Of a stretch of 64,000 nt of DNA, positions 45,425 through 56,901 are shown piece by piece. The stretch is from Calycina herbarum (lineage: Eukaryota; Ascomycota; Leotiomycetes; Helotiales; Pezizellaceae): positions 248,001 through 312,000 of the forward strand of contig LLEY01000068.1 of NCBI GenBank assembly GCA_001414485.1. The letters run 5' to 3'. The stretch's first letter is position 1; every line of letters begins with the position of its first letter. The notes beneath the pieces were generated by a model, which saw only the letters and a program-made list of their open reading frames with translations, did no database searches and had not been told where the DNA came from. A program made the translations under genes and the position numbers.

Positions 45425-48106
45425 TCATGGCAAAAGGACATCTCCCATCATTCCTCCCATCATATCTTGCCAATACGCATCATCAATCCAATCAAATTGA
45501 TCCATGGCAGCAAGACCATCCATCCCCGACATTTCTTGTTCTGGTACGAGTGTCGTTCCGGAAACCACCCCCATTTTGGATTCATAAACCCCCTTGACTC
45601 GCTTTAAAGCTCGGCTGCACCCTTCTGAAAATGAAAGTCTACACGGCTCCGGCTGCAAGTGATCAACGTTAGCACCAGCTTGCTCAAATTTCTTGATCAA
45701 CTGATCAAAGTAGTCGAATACGTTGACGGTTTGTCGGACTTGTGCCAAGTCCCAGCCTGGCTGTTCGACGACGGATAGTTTGAATAGAGTCGAAAGACCT
45801 AAACCTACGAATGAAAGCTGGGCAGCGGATAATGCCGCGCATTTGTTAACTTTCTGCGCAGCGGAAATATCGAGAAGCTTCTGCACTGCGAGGAGGCAAG
45901 TGCTCATCATATCTAAGCGTTGACTGTTGCCATTGCCGAATATGAATGAAGGTGGATTTGATTGGACGATTGGCTCGTAGAGAAATACTTCGACGGAATA
46001 ATAAGTAGTAAGTAAGAAGTCTGTCAAGCAAATGTATCTCAGTAAGCAACTTCAATTTAGTAGCATGGTATGAGTACTGACCGCTGGAACGAAGATCCTC
46101 CGATAAAGATTCCCAATAGCTTACTAGCTCTGCTCGCATGCAGCTTGGAATGATAGGGCCTTCATTTTTCACCAAGAGACTTCGCTGAATTGACTCGCTC
46201 ATGCATTGCATTCTTGTAGCAGCAACCAAAATTAAATCTGACGGATACTCTCTCGCTTCTTCGAGGCTTTTGCAGCAATAATCGAGATACGGAGTATGTT
46301 GCAAGCTCTCGATTTTACGTAGATAAAGAGAAGTTCTATTATCACGAGTCAGTGTGTGTGCTATTCAAACAGCGTAGCCTCAGACGTACACTGATGTTGA
46401 ACAAAATGCACAAAGTAAAGTTCGGCGTTCTTCAGAAGTCCTTTTCGCTTCCGTAGCACTATTCTTTGGTAAAACCCGAGAGCAATCCGGAAGCATATCG
46501 GAGAGGTCTCCTTCTCTCACGGGCTTGTTCAGGCCAAGATCAAATATCATGGAATGCTGAAGTTGAAAAATAGCCATTGACTGAGCCATCGGCGTTACTG
46601 GAGAGAAGTATAGTGACCTAGGTGTGTTTTGGCTTCATTAGATCTCGTGTAATTACAGGCAGTGTTGGCAGAACTGACGAAGCAATTAGGAGAATATGAC
46701 AAGAAAATGCACCCTGCTCCAGAAAACCACAATTCGATCAAAATGCAGGGTGTGAATTGAAATGCACTTCAAGGGCCTTCTTACAAGAAAGTAAAAGCGA
46801 CAGAATGGGATATACAATTACTTACCAGGCATTATGAATCAACATACTTTGGAGCATGTCTAAATTTTTCTCACCTCGAATAATCATAGCTTCGGCGACA
46901 TCCATACATAGGCTTTTAGACATTGAAACCTGGCGTCCTCTTTGGTGCGGAGAACCAACGAGTATAGCTGCTTTATAAACCCATGGTTTTCGTTCCTGAA
47001 GCTCATGCGAATTCAGGTGATGTGGGAAAACTATGAAGGGATAATGGCTAGCAAAATTGTCTCTAAAATTGGCTAGAACGCGGTCGGCTTCTTCGCCCGG
47101 AAGCATGAAGAGCGGGTCATAACTGGTTGGAAGTGATGGAGGTTGAGGTAGCTCGCCATTCGAGACATTATTTGTGAAACTACGACTTTGGCGGGGTTGA
47201 GGCGGGGGTTGATTTTGAGGTTGGAGGAGAGTTGTTCCAGCAAGAACATAGTTCCCGCTATTTATTTTCTGGGTTCTCCATGTTTCTTGATTGAAAACCT
47301 CACGACTTCCCAGCTCCAGCGGGGGTTTGTCAAATGATAGAGAACGGTTTTCGGAGAGCGCAGGATCCAGGGCAATTGGAGTTGGATTTTGAGTTGTCGA
47401 TTGAGGTGGTTGATCTTGCTTCAACGCACCAGAGTGGGCTCCGAGAAGGGAAACCAGACTTTCTATCTTCTCTTCTAATTGGGTGACACTTCTATGAAAT
47501 GATTAGCAATGGTGTTCCATCCGTCTTCCAAAAAGTAACGACCGGGATTCTATCCTGGCGCTCGTACTTGAGATAGATAATAAAGAATATATTTCGTTAG
47601 CCTAGAAGCTTGGAACAATAGACTACCATTGACCCAGAATACTGGGTCAATACTTTGGATTGTGCAATAGAGCTCGGACAATTGACTTCCATTGTCCCAA
47701 AATACTAGGTTAATACTTTAGATCGTACCATAGAGCTGGAACAGCGAGAAGAAAAGGTACGTATTCGCTGCCATCGTTTCACACGCTGAAATCCCAAGTC
47801 CCTGATGAAAAGCAAGATAACTCGCTTGTAACTCACGTAGTATTATTAGGTGACCTCTTCTTTCTTGCTCTACGAGGGAGGATGACACATTGTTTTCTTA
47901 AACGAAAGCATCTATTCAAGCGTTAGCAGAATACATCACTATACAACTACGAACGGAGCTTACCTTGTACACCTTTCATCCGTTCCATCTATTTGAGGAA
48001 CGCATTTGGCTTTTGCTCTAGAGCAGTTTTCACAGGCGCGGTTGGTGGAGGAAGGTCGCGATGCACCCGAAGGACTGAGAGAAACGTTGCCCGCATCAGA
48101 CATCAT
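45425..48106 (-). CDS. Zn(II)2Cys6 transcription factor with fungal-specific domain
   Basis: Exons 48106-47964, 47911-47837, 47491-46826, 46617-46390, 46335-46082 and 46020-45425, all joined in frame; 653 aa. The zinc cluster at residues 25-56 (CENCSRAKAKC ... RCTRCFRLRKQC) is split by an intron and followed by a basic linker RRARKKR and a short coiled coil (TQLEEKIESLVSLLG), as in dimeric Zn2Cys6 factors. The middle region (FLYEPIV, SLYLRKIESL, TSYDPLFML) fits the fungal-specific transcription factor domain. The protein ends in an acidic, Met/Trp-rich tail (FDWIDDAYWQDMMGGMMGD) that could activate transcription. It lies directly upstream of the MFS pump and is a candidate regulator of it. 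Intron 2 is 345 nt and holds a duplicated segment. Confidence 0.9.
47622..47740. repeat. imperfect tandem duplication (~61 bp) within an intron
   Basis: Two adjacent copies begin near 47622 and 47683 (GACTACCATTGACCCAGAAT / GACTTCCATTGTCCCAAAAT) and run to ATAGAGCT. Most differences are G/A or C/T transitions. Copy 1 also contains a palindrome TTGACCCAG...CTGGGTCAA. It lies inside intron 47836-47492 of the Zn2Cys6 gene. Confidence 0.75.
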
Positions 48107-49517
48107 TCAGTGACCAACTGGTAGAACAGGAAGTAATGAAACTCCGTATGGCATAAAACGCACATGAGCAACAGCAGATTTTGTGGCAAAAAGGATGGGT
48201 AAACGTTTTGACTACGTGAGAGTCGCGATGGAAGGGACGGAGTGTCGGACCTTCAAACTCCCGCGAAACCCCGAGCTCTTGGGTCTCATTGGATACGAAT
48301 ACGGAAAGAATATGGAGAGACACGCGTCATAATAGTTGCCTACAACTTGATCAATTGAACGATTGAAACACCACGGGCAATTCATATTCAGCTCGACTAG
48401 GTTTTCTCAACTAGGTATTCACATCGCGGTCGATAAAAATAGCTACATCCAACTAGAAACGACCCCCACATCGGCTAGGGCTTGAACACCCCGCCATTCT
48501 CAGTCTCTCAATCTACTCAGCAGCACAACAAAACAAAGAACATAGTTAACCAAGAACTTCCCCTACACCACGTATATCCTCATTCCTCTCAACGTACATA
48601 ATTCATTTTCTCACCCCACTTTTGGCCATCCTATTTTGCTGAGGCACAGCTGCGCTTGAACTTCTGGCCTCCTTTTCCTGCCTCGCTACACGAGTGTTTG
48701 GCTCCTGAGTCCGATTTCCATCTCCCTTCTTCTTCCTCATACTGTATGCAAGAGCAATGCACATTTTTAGGGTCGTCTTGGTGTTTTTTCTCGACAGTTT
48801 TGTTGAAATATGTGGTCTGAGTTGTGAATGTTGTTGGAGAGTGTTGCGATGTGGAGTGTTTGTTGCCGAAGAGCAGAGTCGCAAAAGTACTGTAACCTGC
48901 GGGTTTGATGTGTATTATTGCTACCGAGTCTAGATTTATATCGTGGTATTGTTGATTTGAATGTTCTTTTGCCGGAAGTCAAGCTTTTGGAATCTTTCAA
49001 AACCGAAAAAACTGTTTGCCTTTATATCCTCAAATGTCAGTACCCTCTATTTTCCCACCAAAAATCACATCTAATTATACAACAACATCCATTGTTCCTC
49101 AATAGGTATGTAAGAAGCTCAAAATTTCGCTGGTGTTATCTAGCATCAAGGTTACCCGATCTGGACACGGAAAAGCCGGCCAACTCGTGACTCTTTCTCC
49201 GGCATTTGGAAGTGACACTGCTTGGTAAATATACCCCGGTCGGGGACGAGAGTAGCAACCACACTGCAAATAATTGGTCAAGGATCTTTGATGGGGGAAG
49301 GCGCTTCCTAGCTACCGTCTCATTGACCCTTCTTGTTGTCCGAAAGTCACAAGTACTTTTATTGTTCTATGATTTCCTCCATTCTGCTTTCGGGCACTGT
49401 ACTCATGAACGGGAAACCATAACAGATGCACAACAATTCTTTTCATATTTCGAGTTTATATGCTCAAAGAGCCAACTCTCTCCACAAGAAATGCTTCATT
49501 CCTGAATGAAAAAAAAA
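48107..49517. other. intergenic region
   Basis: 1.4 kb with no supported gene. It includes the promoter of the Zn2Cys6 gene ending at 45425. Open frames of 60-99 codons on either strand are unremarkable. Confidence 0.5.
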
Positions 49518-50446
49518 TCACCGAACCTTAACGAAAAGAAAAGAAAAAGATTTCTCCGCACAATATTCATCCATCCATTCACCCGCATAAAAAGAAAGGA
49601 CCGGAAACTTCTCCAAGCTAGATACAAACTCCTTCGTGGATGCCTTGCCGAGTGGTGAAGTGTCGAAAAGGAGTTGACTGTAAATCTCAGAGAGAGAGCG
49701 AGTCAAGCTAAGTTCACCAATCCCTGGTCGCGGAATGTAGGTGAAATCGAAGGAAGGTTTCTTGTGGAAAAAAGAGGTCGTAGTTTGAGGGTATGCAGCT
49801 TTTGAGATGCCGAGAGCAGCAACGGCAGAGGATACAAAATGTTGCATCATGGCGAAGCGCGAGTCGCGACTAGTAAAAATTATCTATCACATTGGAAATT
49901 GGTAAGTTAGACTTAAGATGATCCCCAAAACAATTACCTACCTCACTGAGGGTATATCCTAGCAAGAGTGACGTTCATTTCGACCACAAACTCCGTGAAC
50001 GTGTTTACTGCGCTGAACACAGAAGCAAGAACGTCACTGTGAACGAGGGGGCGCAAGGTCTTGGAAATGTAACGCAACCAGGAGTGCGAGGAAGGGGGAA
50101 TCTTGGCCAATTGACCAACAAGCTTTTGCTCTAGGGCAAACTGAAGGCGGTGGGGACCGTCTCCGGTGGCTGTATTCCACAAGGTAATGGAGAGCTCAAC
50201 AACGTGGTCGATGAACACCTCCAGATCATCAACGTGGCCGAGGAGCTTTTCATTCCCGGTGGTATTCATCGACTCTTTGATCGTCTTGAACCATTCGTCC
50301 TTGTTGTCATGGAGGTTAGACACGACGTTGTTGATCTGGTTCCACATCCAGTTGGGGCATGTGAGTTCTTTGATGCTGGCGGTTGGAGGGGAATAAGCTG
50401 GGCCGGCCTCTGAGCTTCCAGTTCCCAAGACGAGGTTGGTTGCCAT
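49518..50446 (-). CDS. hypothetical protein, no recognised domain
   Basis: Two exons, 50446-49947 and 49869-49518, joined by a 77-nt GTGAGG...ACTAG intron that keeps frame, give 283 aa. The ATG at 50446 has an ACCATGG context; an in-frame ATG at 50518 would add 24 residues. The protein is mostly helical-looking with Trp-rich and His-containing patches (NWMWNQINNVV, HSWLRYISKTLRPLVHSD, FPVLSFYAGEWMDEY). It has no signal peptide or membrane segment, and few cysteines. I cannot assign a family. It sits between a regulator/pump pair and a block of repeat relics, so it may be a lineage-specific accessory gene. Confidence 0.6.
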
Positions 50447-51805
50447 GGTGTTGTTGATTTTGCTGCTGTTGGTAGGTTGGAAGAGGTTTATGTGAGGGGA
50501 AGTAAGGAAGAGAGCCACAGGAGGAGGTGTCTCTCATTTTTCTAGGTGATTAGCGTGCCGAGAAATGGGTGAATATCCCGTTGTAAATTTACCAAACGCA
50601 AGGTCGCTGATGATGTCAGATCAGGTTGACGTGAGTTGATCTAATACACAAAGGATTTTTTTAATGAAATATGTTCCTTTCTCTGAGTAAAACATTGTAG
50701 TGTTCACTGAAATGGTGTGTTGACATGAAACGCTTACAAGTAAAGGTTTAACCGAAATGTACCCAAGCCGCATTCACTTTGTGCTTGTTGAAAGAGGTAG
50801 GTATTATAATTTTTCTTACTAATAAGATTTATTAACCCTTTTTGACTGACTGTACGATGGTAGAAAGATTGTATCTGAACTCAGTTATAAAAGTGGTCAT
50901 CGGAAGTTCCTTTGTAAGTCTACGTTTTAAACTAGACATTGAGACAATTAAAGGAACTTACTCTAATAGGTTGACAATTGATTTACGTAATTATTCTGTC
51001 TAGCCGAGTAAATTGTAATATTTATCATTCCCTTTATCTCGTAAGTACTTTTATATTTCACATACACTATCATATCTGTTAACGCTCAAAATTCACTAAT
51101 AAGATAGCCAGTTAACTAAACATACCAACTCAGCGAATTCAAATATACTTTCACTTTTTCTTACTTTCTCCATACTGACTTTTGAGACTTTAGATAATCA
51201 TAGGAGCCAACCAACTACACCATCATTAGTTTCCAATAGAAGTTTTGTTACATATAAAACTTAGCCAAGATGTAGAAGAGGAAGTAATGGGATCAATGAG
51301 AGTCGTGAAGATTGAGACTCGAGCCTTTGTTAGAGGACGCAAGGCTAAACCTTGCCTCTCAGGCAAATGAAAGAGACAAAAAGCTACGGATGTCAGATTT
51401 AGGTACATGGTTAGTCAAGAGAAGGGCTGGTGCTCTAAGGTTGGTTAAAATACTCGGTTGTGCAGTTTTTCACTTAATTGATCAAGTTCGTAATTTGCCA
51501 CGTTCTACAAAACTCCTAGCCTTACTACTTACAGATTTTGTTGCGCATCGGGGAAGTTTAATGAAGTTTAGCTTTACCCAACAGTGAGTAGAAACATTTT
51601 TTAGGCTCGAAGCCACGGTAGAATCTGGGTGTCAGGCATCAAATGCGACGTGAAAGAAAAAACAAAGTAGCGGGTTTGGCTTGAGAGGAAAGGCCTTTCA
51701 GGGTTGAAGTCCCTGTATCTTCAGACATCAAGCGCGATGTGCAACGAAAAGGTCTGGTTTAGTTGGCGAATTTTGAATGGTACCTATCAGGCTCAAATTC
51801 CCTGT
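50447..51805. other. AT-rich intergenic region with repeat relics
   Basis: No supported gene. AT-rich from 50800 to 51300. A module CAGRCATCAARYGCGAYGTG occurs at about 51632 and again near 51721, an imperfect direct repeat of about 88-bp period. Several short frames are present but stop-rich. Confidence 0.5.
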
Positions 51806-51819
51806 TACGGCATCCTGAA

Positions 51820-52479
51820 TACGGCATCCCGAATGCACCAAAGGCCAAAAACGACTAAATCGCAAATCGCAAATCGCAAAGTGTCAGTTTTCAAGGTAGG
51901 AAATAGAGTAATAATCTTATATTATTTCTCTCTCGCTCTCGCTTTTATACCTATCGTAGGCTACTGTTACACTGCCGTACTTTCACTCCTCGTCTTTGCC
52001 CCCCTTTTTATTACTATTATGCCCTCTCGTGTAGTATAGAAGAAGAAGAAGAAGAAGAAGAAGAAGAACAGAAGCAGCTTATACTGTTATAGAAAAGAGG
52101 GAGGTTAGAGGGGGAAAAGGGGGTAACAGTGCAGGGGGCTAGCAAACAATTAATGGCCACGTTATAATATTACCCTCCTACCTCTTTAGGGAAGGGCTAG
52201 AATAAGCGAGAAGTAAATAAACTTCTCCTACTAATTTCCCTTGCTATTTCCCTTGCCGCCCTTCTCTTCTCTTCTAATTACTTAAAGAGGGAAGCGGAGA
52301 GAAAAGGAGTAAGGGTACGGGTATAAGAGAGAAGAGGTAGTAGGGACGCATAGTGAATTAGGCTAATTTAAGTAGTAGTTTAAAAGAATCCCAAGTATAT
52401 TTTGCCCTCTTTTTGCGTTTTACAATTTGTGATTTGCGATTTAGTCGTTATTGGAGTTTGGTGTATTCAGGACGCCGTA
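51820..52479. mobile_element. TA-flanked terminal-inverted-repeat element, non-autonomous
   Basis: The left end (51822 onward, CGGCATCCCGAATGCACCAA) and the right end (reverse complement of 52420-52477, CGGCGTCCTGAATACACCAA) match over about 58 bp, including a shared AACGACTAAATCGCAAATC. Both ends abut TA, the target duplication used by Tc1/mariner/pogo elements. The interior of about 540 bp has no transposase frame and includes a GAA microsatellite (about 52038-52068). Another copy of the first 14 bp lies immediately outside the left end (51806-51819). Most arm mismatches are transitions. Confidence 0.72.
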
Positions 52480-52880
52480 CCTGTAGCTGTAGAACATTAT
52501 GCGCTAAGTTAACATGATTTCATACGCGTCGTTTAATGGCTTAAAACTTTGCAGCATGTAGCTTTCATTTATACGAAAGATTGTAACTCGCTTACGGCCA
52601 TCAAACAGCACCACACGGTTCCTCTGAGATACTTCTCGATTCGAGAATTTCTCTAGCACTGCCACCTACAATTCCAACCCTTGCGAGTATGCCCTTCTTC
52701 GATCAATCTGCCACCTAAATGCGCACGAAGGTTATTTTTGGAAATTTAAAAAGTAAGGAAGAATCGCAAAAAAGAATTATTCACGGAGGTGTGAGCAGTC
52801 CCTTCTCACAATAAATATGAGTGGACTACTTGACAATGGTCAAATTTCCAGCCTTTATAAGCGAACTTTTTTAATTCCAT
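52480..52880. other. spacer after the Zn2Cys6 gene
   Basis: 400 bp between the inverted-repeat element and the stop of the next regulator. Nothing coding is seen. It probably includes that gene's 3' untranslated region. Confidence 0.45.
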
Positions 52881-54476
52881 TCAAGAACTAGCCGCAACCC
52901 GTTCTAAAACCCCATCATCAACAATCTCGCTTACATCTAGTAGACGTCTTTTTAAATATCGGAGATGTCGTTCTGAGATCCACCATATCATAGTAGTCAT
53001 AGCAAGTGGCCAAGCAAGCAACGAAGCAGTTATGGCTTTGACAGACACCCTTGAAGAAGCTGGAATTTTGGTGGCAATAGTATCGTGAATTTCTATCATG
53101 CCCAAGATGTATGGAATACTGGCACACAAGTCTTCCGCTAGGCTTTGAATTCTAGATTTGGTACTCTCATCCTCTATGGCAAGTTCGGGAGACCAAGGAA
53201 GTAAAGAAATTATTCTCAGCATGATGTCGTTAATGGTAAGACGGAGGGCGCGATAGCGATTCCACATTGCAGCATGTCCTACTGTTGGATATACGTGAAC
53301 GATGCTAGCGAAAATCTCGTCGGTATTATTGGAGTGTTCATCATCTTGCACAGTACAAGTGATGTACCAGTTTTCCATGGGCAGATTCTCCGCCCACGCT
53401 ATCAGGTCATGGTCTATTTTCTGAGCCTTTTTCAAAAGCTCATGTGACCTCATCACTTCGCCTCCGATGTCGAATATTGAGAAGTTAATAGAAGACAAAG
53501 TGCTGCATTGATATCGTAATTCAGCAGTTTCCACCATGCAATTGTCCAACTCGAGCGCCAATCCCCATTCTCCAAATTCCTCCCCATTTTGGAGCCACAA
53601 TGGCACTGGGAGACTTCGTAAAAGCAATGACCGTATTAATTGGCGTCGTACCAACTTATCCACATCCATGCTATTCTCAGCACACCGATTCTGCTGTCTC
53701 CTCAGACTGAGAACAGCCATTGCCCCATCATGATGTGCAAAACTCCGTGCAGCAGTGATTTGAATAAAGTCCTTCGAAATTTGCGATTTCTTGTCCATAA
53801 CAGCGTTTTCGTAAAAGCTCAAAAGCATGATTGCGAGAATCACATCGTCGTGGTTTGCCTCGGTGGCATTTTTCAATGCCTGATTCATTTTCAAAAGAGC
53901 CTTCGAGTACTTTGTGCTTGCTACGGCCAGAGCATCGTGGCGTTTTCGGGTTCGACCAAATGTAGCATGTGATACTGCGGATATTGCCAAACTGAGAATT
54001 GATTGGGGTTGAGAGTAACATAAAATTGGAGTGGTGTACTTTAGGTGGCTATCCGCAATTTCGGGAAGGTCTTGAGGTGTTTCGATCCAATATGTCGAGT
54101 AGTAAGTCAAGGCCTGATCATCCAGTGAAACTTGTAGAGTTGGGGATATAGATGGGCTTTGTCGTGGTAGAAAAGCATAACCCGGAGATTTTGGAGGGGT
54201 TCCTGAATTTTTGGTCGTGGGGGCCGTGTTCACATTGGGTCCTCGAGGCCTTTTTCGTTGGCCTACGGCATATTCATTTTCGCTCAAGAATATAAAATTG
54301 CTGTCTTCTTCGACGCCTCGGCATACCACTTTCGCTTTTTGGCATCGTTTGCAAGTTGGGCGAGCTTCGTCACACTATTTTTTCTGTTAGCAATGCTCAA
54401 AAGAAAGGGTATTGTTGGGCCGTACCTTGACTCGACGTTGCTTGCATGTTCGGCACCCTTTGCTTGGAAAAGTCAT
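52881..54476 (-). CDS. Zn(II)2Cys6 transcription factor (C-terminal fungal-specific domain)
   Basis: Two exons: 54476-54426 and 54374-52881, 514 aa. The zinc cluster begins at residue 8, CRTCKQRRVK|CDEARPTCKRCQKAKVVC (C-x2-C-x6-C-x6-C-x2-C-x6-C), with the intron falling exactly before the third cysteine. This N-terminal placement plus a C-terminal helical domain (YYSTYWIETPQDLPEI, ILSLAISAVSHATFGR, AVASTKYSKALLKMNQALKN) is the layout of the fungal transcription-factor-domain-2 group. No coiled coil follows the cluster, so monomer or atypical dimer binding is likely. It starts 232 bp downstream of the aldo/keto reductase stop on the same strand and may regulate it and the P450 beyond. Confidence 0.92.
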
Positions 54477-54707
54477 CTTATCTTGAGAATAGTGGAATTT
54501 ATTGTACCTACTGGATTAAGAGTCGTGATAGAGACTCTACGATGTTCATTGGTGTTCTTGGTAATCGGAGTAAGCCCGGACATAACTCCGGAGATAGTTC
54601 TAGCTAACCTCACGAAGTTTCTTTTCCAACCACCTTATTTTCAACATCTTGTGAATTTTTCTATCCTCAAACGTCACTCTACATTGAATTTACATCGAAG
54701 CTACACT

Positions 54708-55898
54708 CTAAGTGTGTCCTATAATTGCCTTCGGGAGGTATGGCTCTTCCAAATATTTTACCTCCTCCTCGCTCAACTCCAAACCTCGCAAAGAACAGGC
54801 TTCATCAAGCCTCTCAATACTGCCATTATTCAACCCAACAATTGGAACACAACCCTTTCCTCTCAACCAAACCAGAGCAACTTGACTCATCTTCCATCCC
54901 TTCTTCTCAGCAATTTCCTGAACCCGTTTGCGAATAGCACCATCAGCTTCCGTCGACCCACCACCAATCGCAGCAACCATTTGCGACCGTGCAGTCTCAA
55001 CACCCTGAGGCTTCGACAACGACCCTGAATTCAACGGAGACCAAGGAATTAATCCCACCCCAGTTTCATTACAGAACTTATTCATCTCCCTTTCCTCCTC
55101 TCGATAGCAGAGATTATATCTATTCTGCATGCTCACGAATTTCGTCCAGCCGTTTTTCTCTGCCACGAATTGCATGCGTGCGAATTGGTAGGTCCACATG
55201 GAACTTGCACCGATGTAGTTGACTTTTCCGGATTGGACGAGGTCATGGAGTGCTTTCATGGTTTCTTCTAGGGGAACTGTTTCATCGTATCTGTGGATTT
55301 GGAGGAGGTCGATGTAATCCGTTCCGAGACGCTTGAGTGAGGCATCAACGGCTCTGAAGGTTGCACCTCGCGATAGGCCTGTGATGAAGAATTTATTAGC
55401 TCACGCTTCTTTGGGTCGAGGGTAGATTGTACTCACCACCTTGATTAACATAATCTTTGCTCTTCTGCAACTGCGGTTCAAACATCCAATTGAAAATTCC
55501 GGGTTCTTTTGGAACTACCCCGCGGCACTTTGCCAGAATGGTAATTTCATGTCGAGGAATATTAAACTTCTTGATCGCTTTTCCAACAATTTCCTCGTTC
55601 ACACCGCTGGAATAGACATTCGCAGTATCCCAAGTAGTAAGTCCTATCTCTAGTTAATCTCTTTCCCAAGACATTGAGTATGTCTTTTCACGTTACCTCT
55701 ATCCCAAGCAGCCTTCAACAACTCCAATCCTTCTTCCTCTTCAATTACCCATGGCATCCATTCCTTACTCCCAATTCCCATAGTCCCAAAGATAGGGACT
55801 GAGACTCGAAGACCGGAGGAACCAAGCTGGACATAATCGACCTCCGTAGCATCGAGACTGTTCTGAAGCGAGGCGGGGACAGGTAGAGATGGAGGCAT
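54708..55898 (-). CDS. aldo/keto reductase
   Basis: Three exons: 55898-55697, 55643-55437 and 55378-54708, joined in frame, 359 aa. The catalytic tetrad is visible: Asp73 and Tyr78 ([10 protein letters not shown]), Lys106 (ILAKCRG) and His165 (LLQIHRYD). The N-terminus carries the family block [21 protein letters not shown], and the NADP-binding C-terminal part includes [11 protein letters not shown]. The class is the YakC/Gcy-like group of fungal oxidoreductases that reduce aldehydes and ketones with NADPH; the natural substrate is not readable. It is flanked on the same strand by a Zn2Cys6 factor and a CYP504-type P450, which suggests a shared pathway but does not prove it. Confidence 0.95.
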
Positions 55899-56901
55899 AT
55901 TTTCTATCGGGGTAAGGAATATCGAGTACGAAAGTTGAAATTGTATGAATTATCCAAACTCTGAATCGTGGAAAGAATCACTGTTTATATGTTCATTCAA
56001 AAAATTTAGTGGAGGCAATCGAGGAGTTCGCTCAATTGAGCCATTGAAGGGGACGATGCTCGTTCTCGAGGGTATTTCCTAATTTGGATCACCCACACCG
56101 TAGGTTCATGACGTACAGCACGGAACAAATACACATGCATATAATTTCATTCTGCATACGAAAGCATTTAAGCTTATCGATTGTCATTTCAATGTCCCAT
56201 TTGGGCGATACCCACGAACCTCGTAAAACTCTGGTCTTTATTTCATAAACCCGGTAAAGTCCGCGAACCCCTCGTTTTCAATCTTACCAGGCGTACAAAT
56301 CAAATTGTAGTAGTGTTTGACTTGTTGTGATGATTGAGGGTTTGGGGTTTCAATGGTATAAGTCAAAACTGGCGAGACGGGTTGTTTGGGGAGAAATCGG
56401 CAGAAAAAGAGTGTTCACGAGAAGCGAAACAACCATCCCTCCATCGTCATGATGATCCGGTACCGTTACGGAGGGACCAGCAAATCAATAGAATAGATAA
56501 CACACCTTTCCTGTAGCCTTCATGTGTCACAAATTGTGGTGCCTGTCTACGAGGACTCAGAAAAGTGGTCAAGCGAGGGAAGACCAGTAATGGGCCAACA
56601 CTACATCCCATCCAAACATTCAAAATTGCCGTGAAGTTTCGAATTCAAGATGAGACTTGAATACATAAAATGGCAAGGCGCTCCGATTTGAAGTGTTGCA
56701 CTTGCCATCAAAGAGATCCAGCAAAGTCATGGAACCAATCGTACACTTGTACCCGTTCACTTTTCTCGGTCAGGTGGATGATTTACAGTTTCCATCGCTC
56801 ATCCACCTCACATCTCTCTCGATATATCACCACTCCATCATTTCAACTTCTCATCTCACTATCCCCACCACATCCACCAAACACCAAACCCAAATCCAAA
56901 G
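55899..56901. promoter_or_regulatory. spacer holding the aldo/keto reductase promoter
   Basis: 1 kb between the P450 stop and the reductase start, same strand. No supported coding sequence. Confidence 0.5.

Noticed and set aside
48603..49505. Small open frames upstream of the orphan gene
   Set aside because: Short, overlapping on both strands, no domains and no plausible splice extension.
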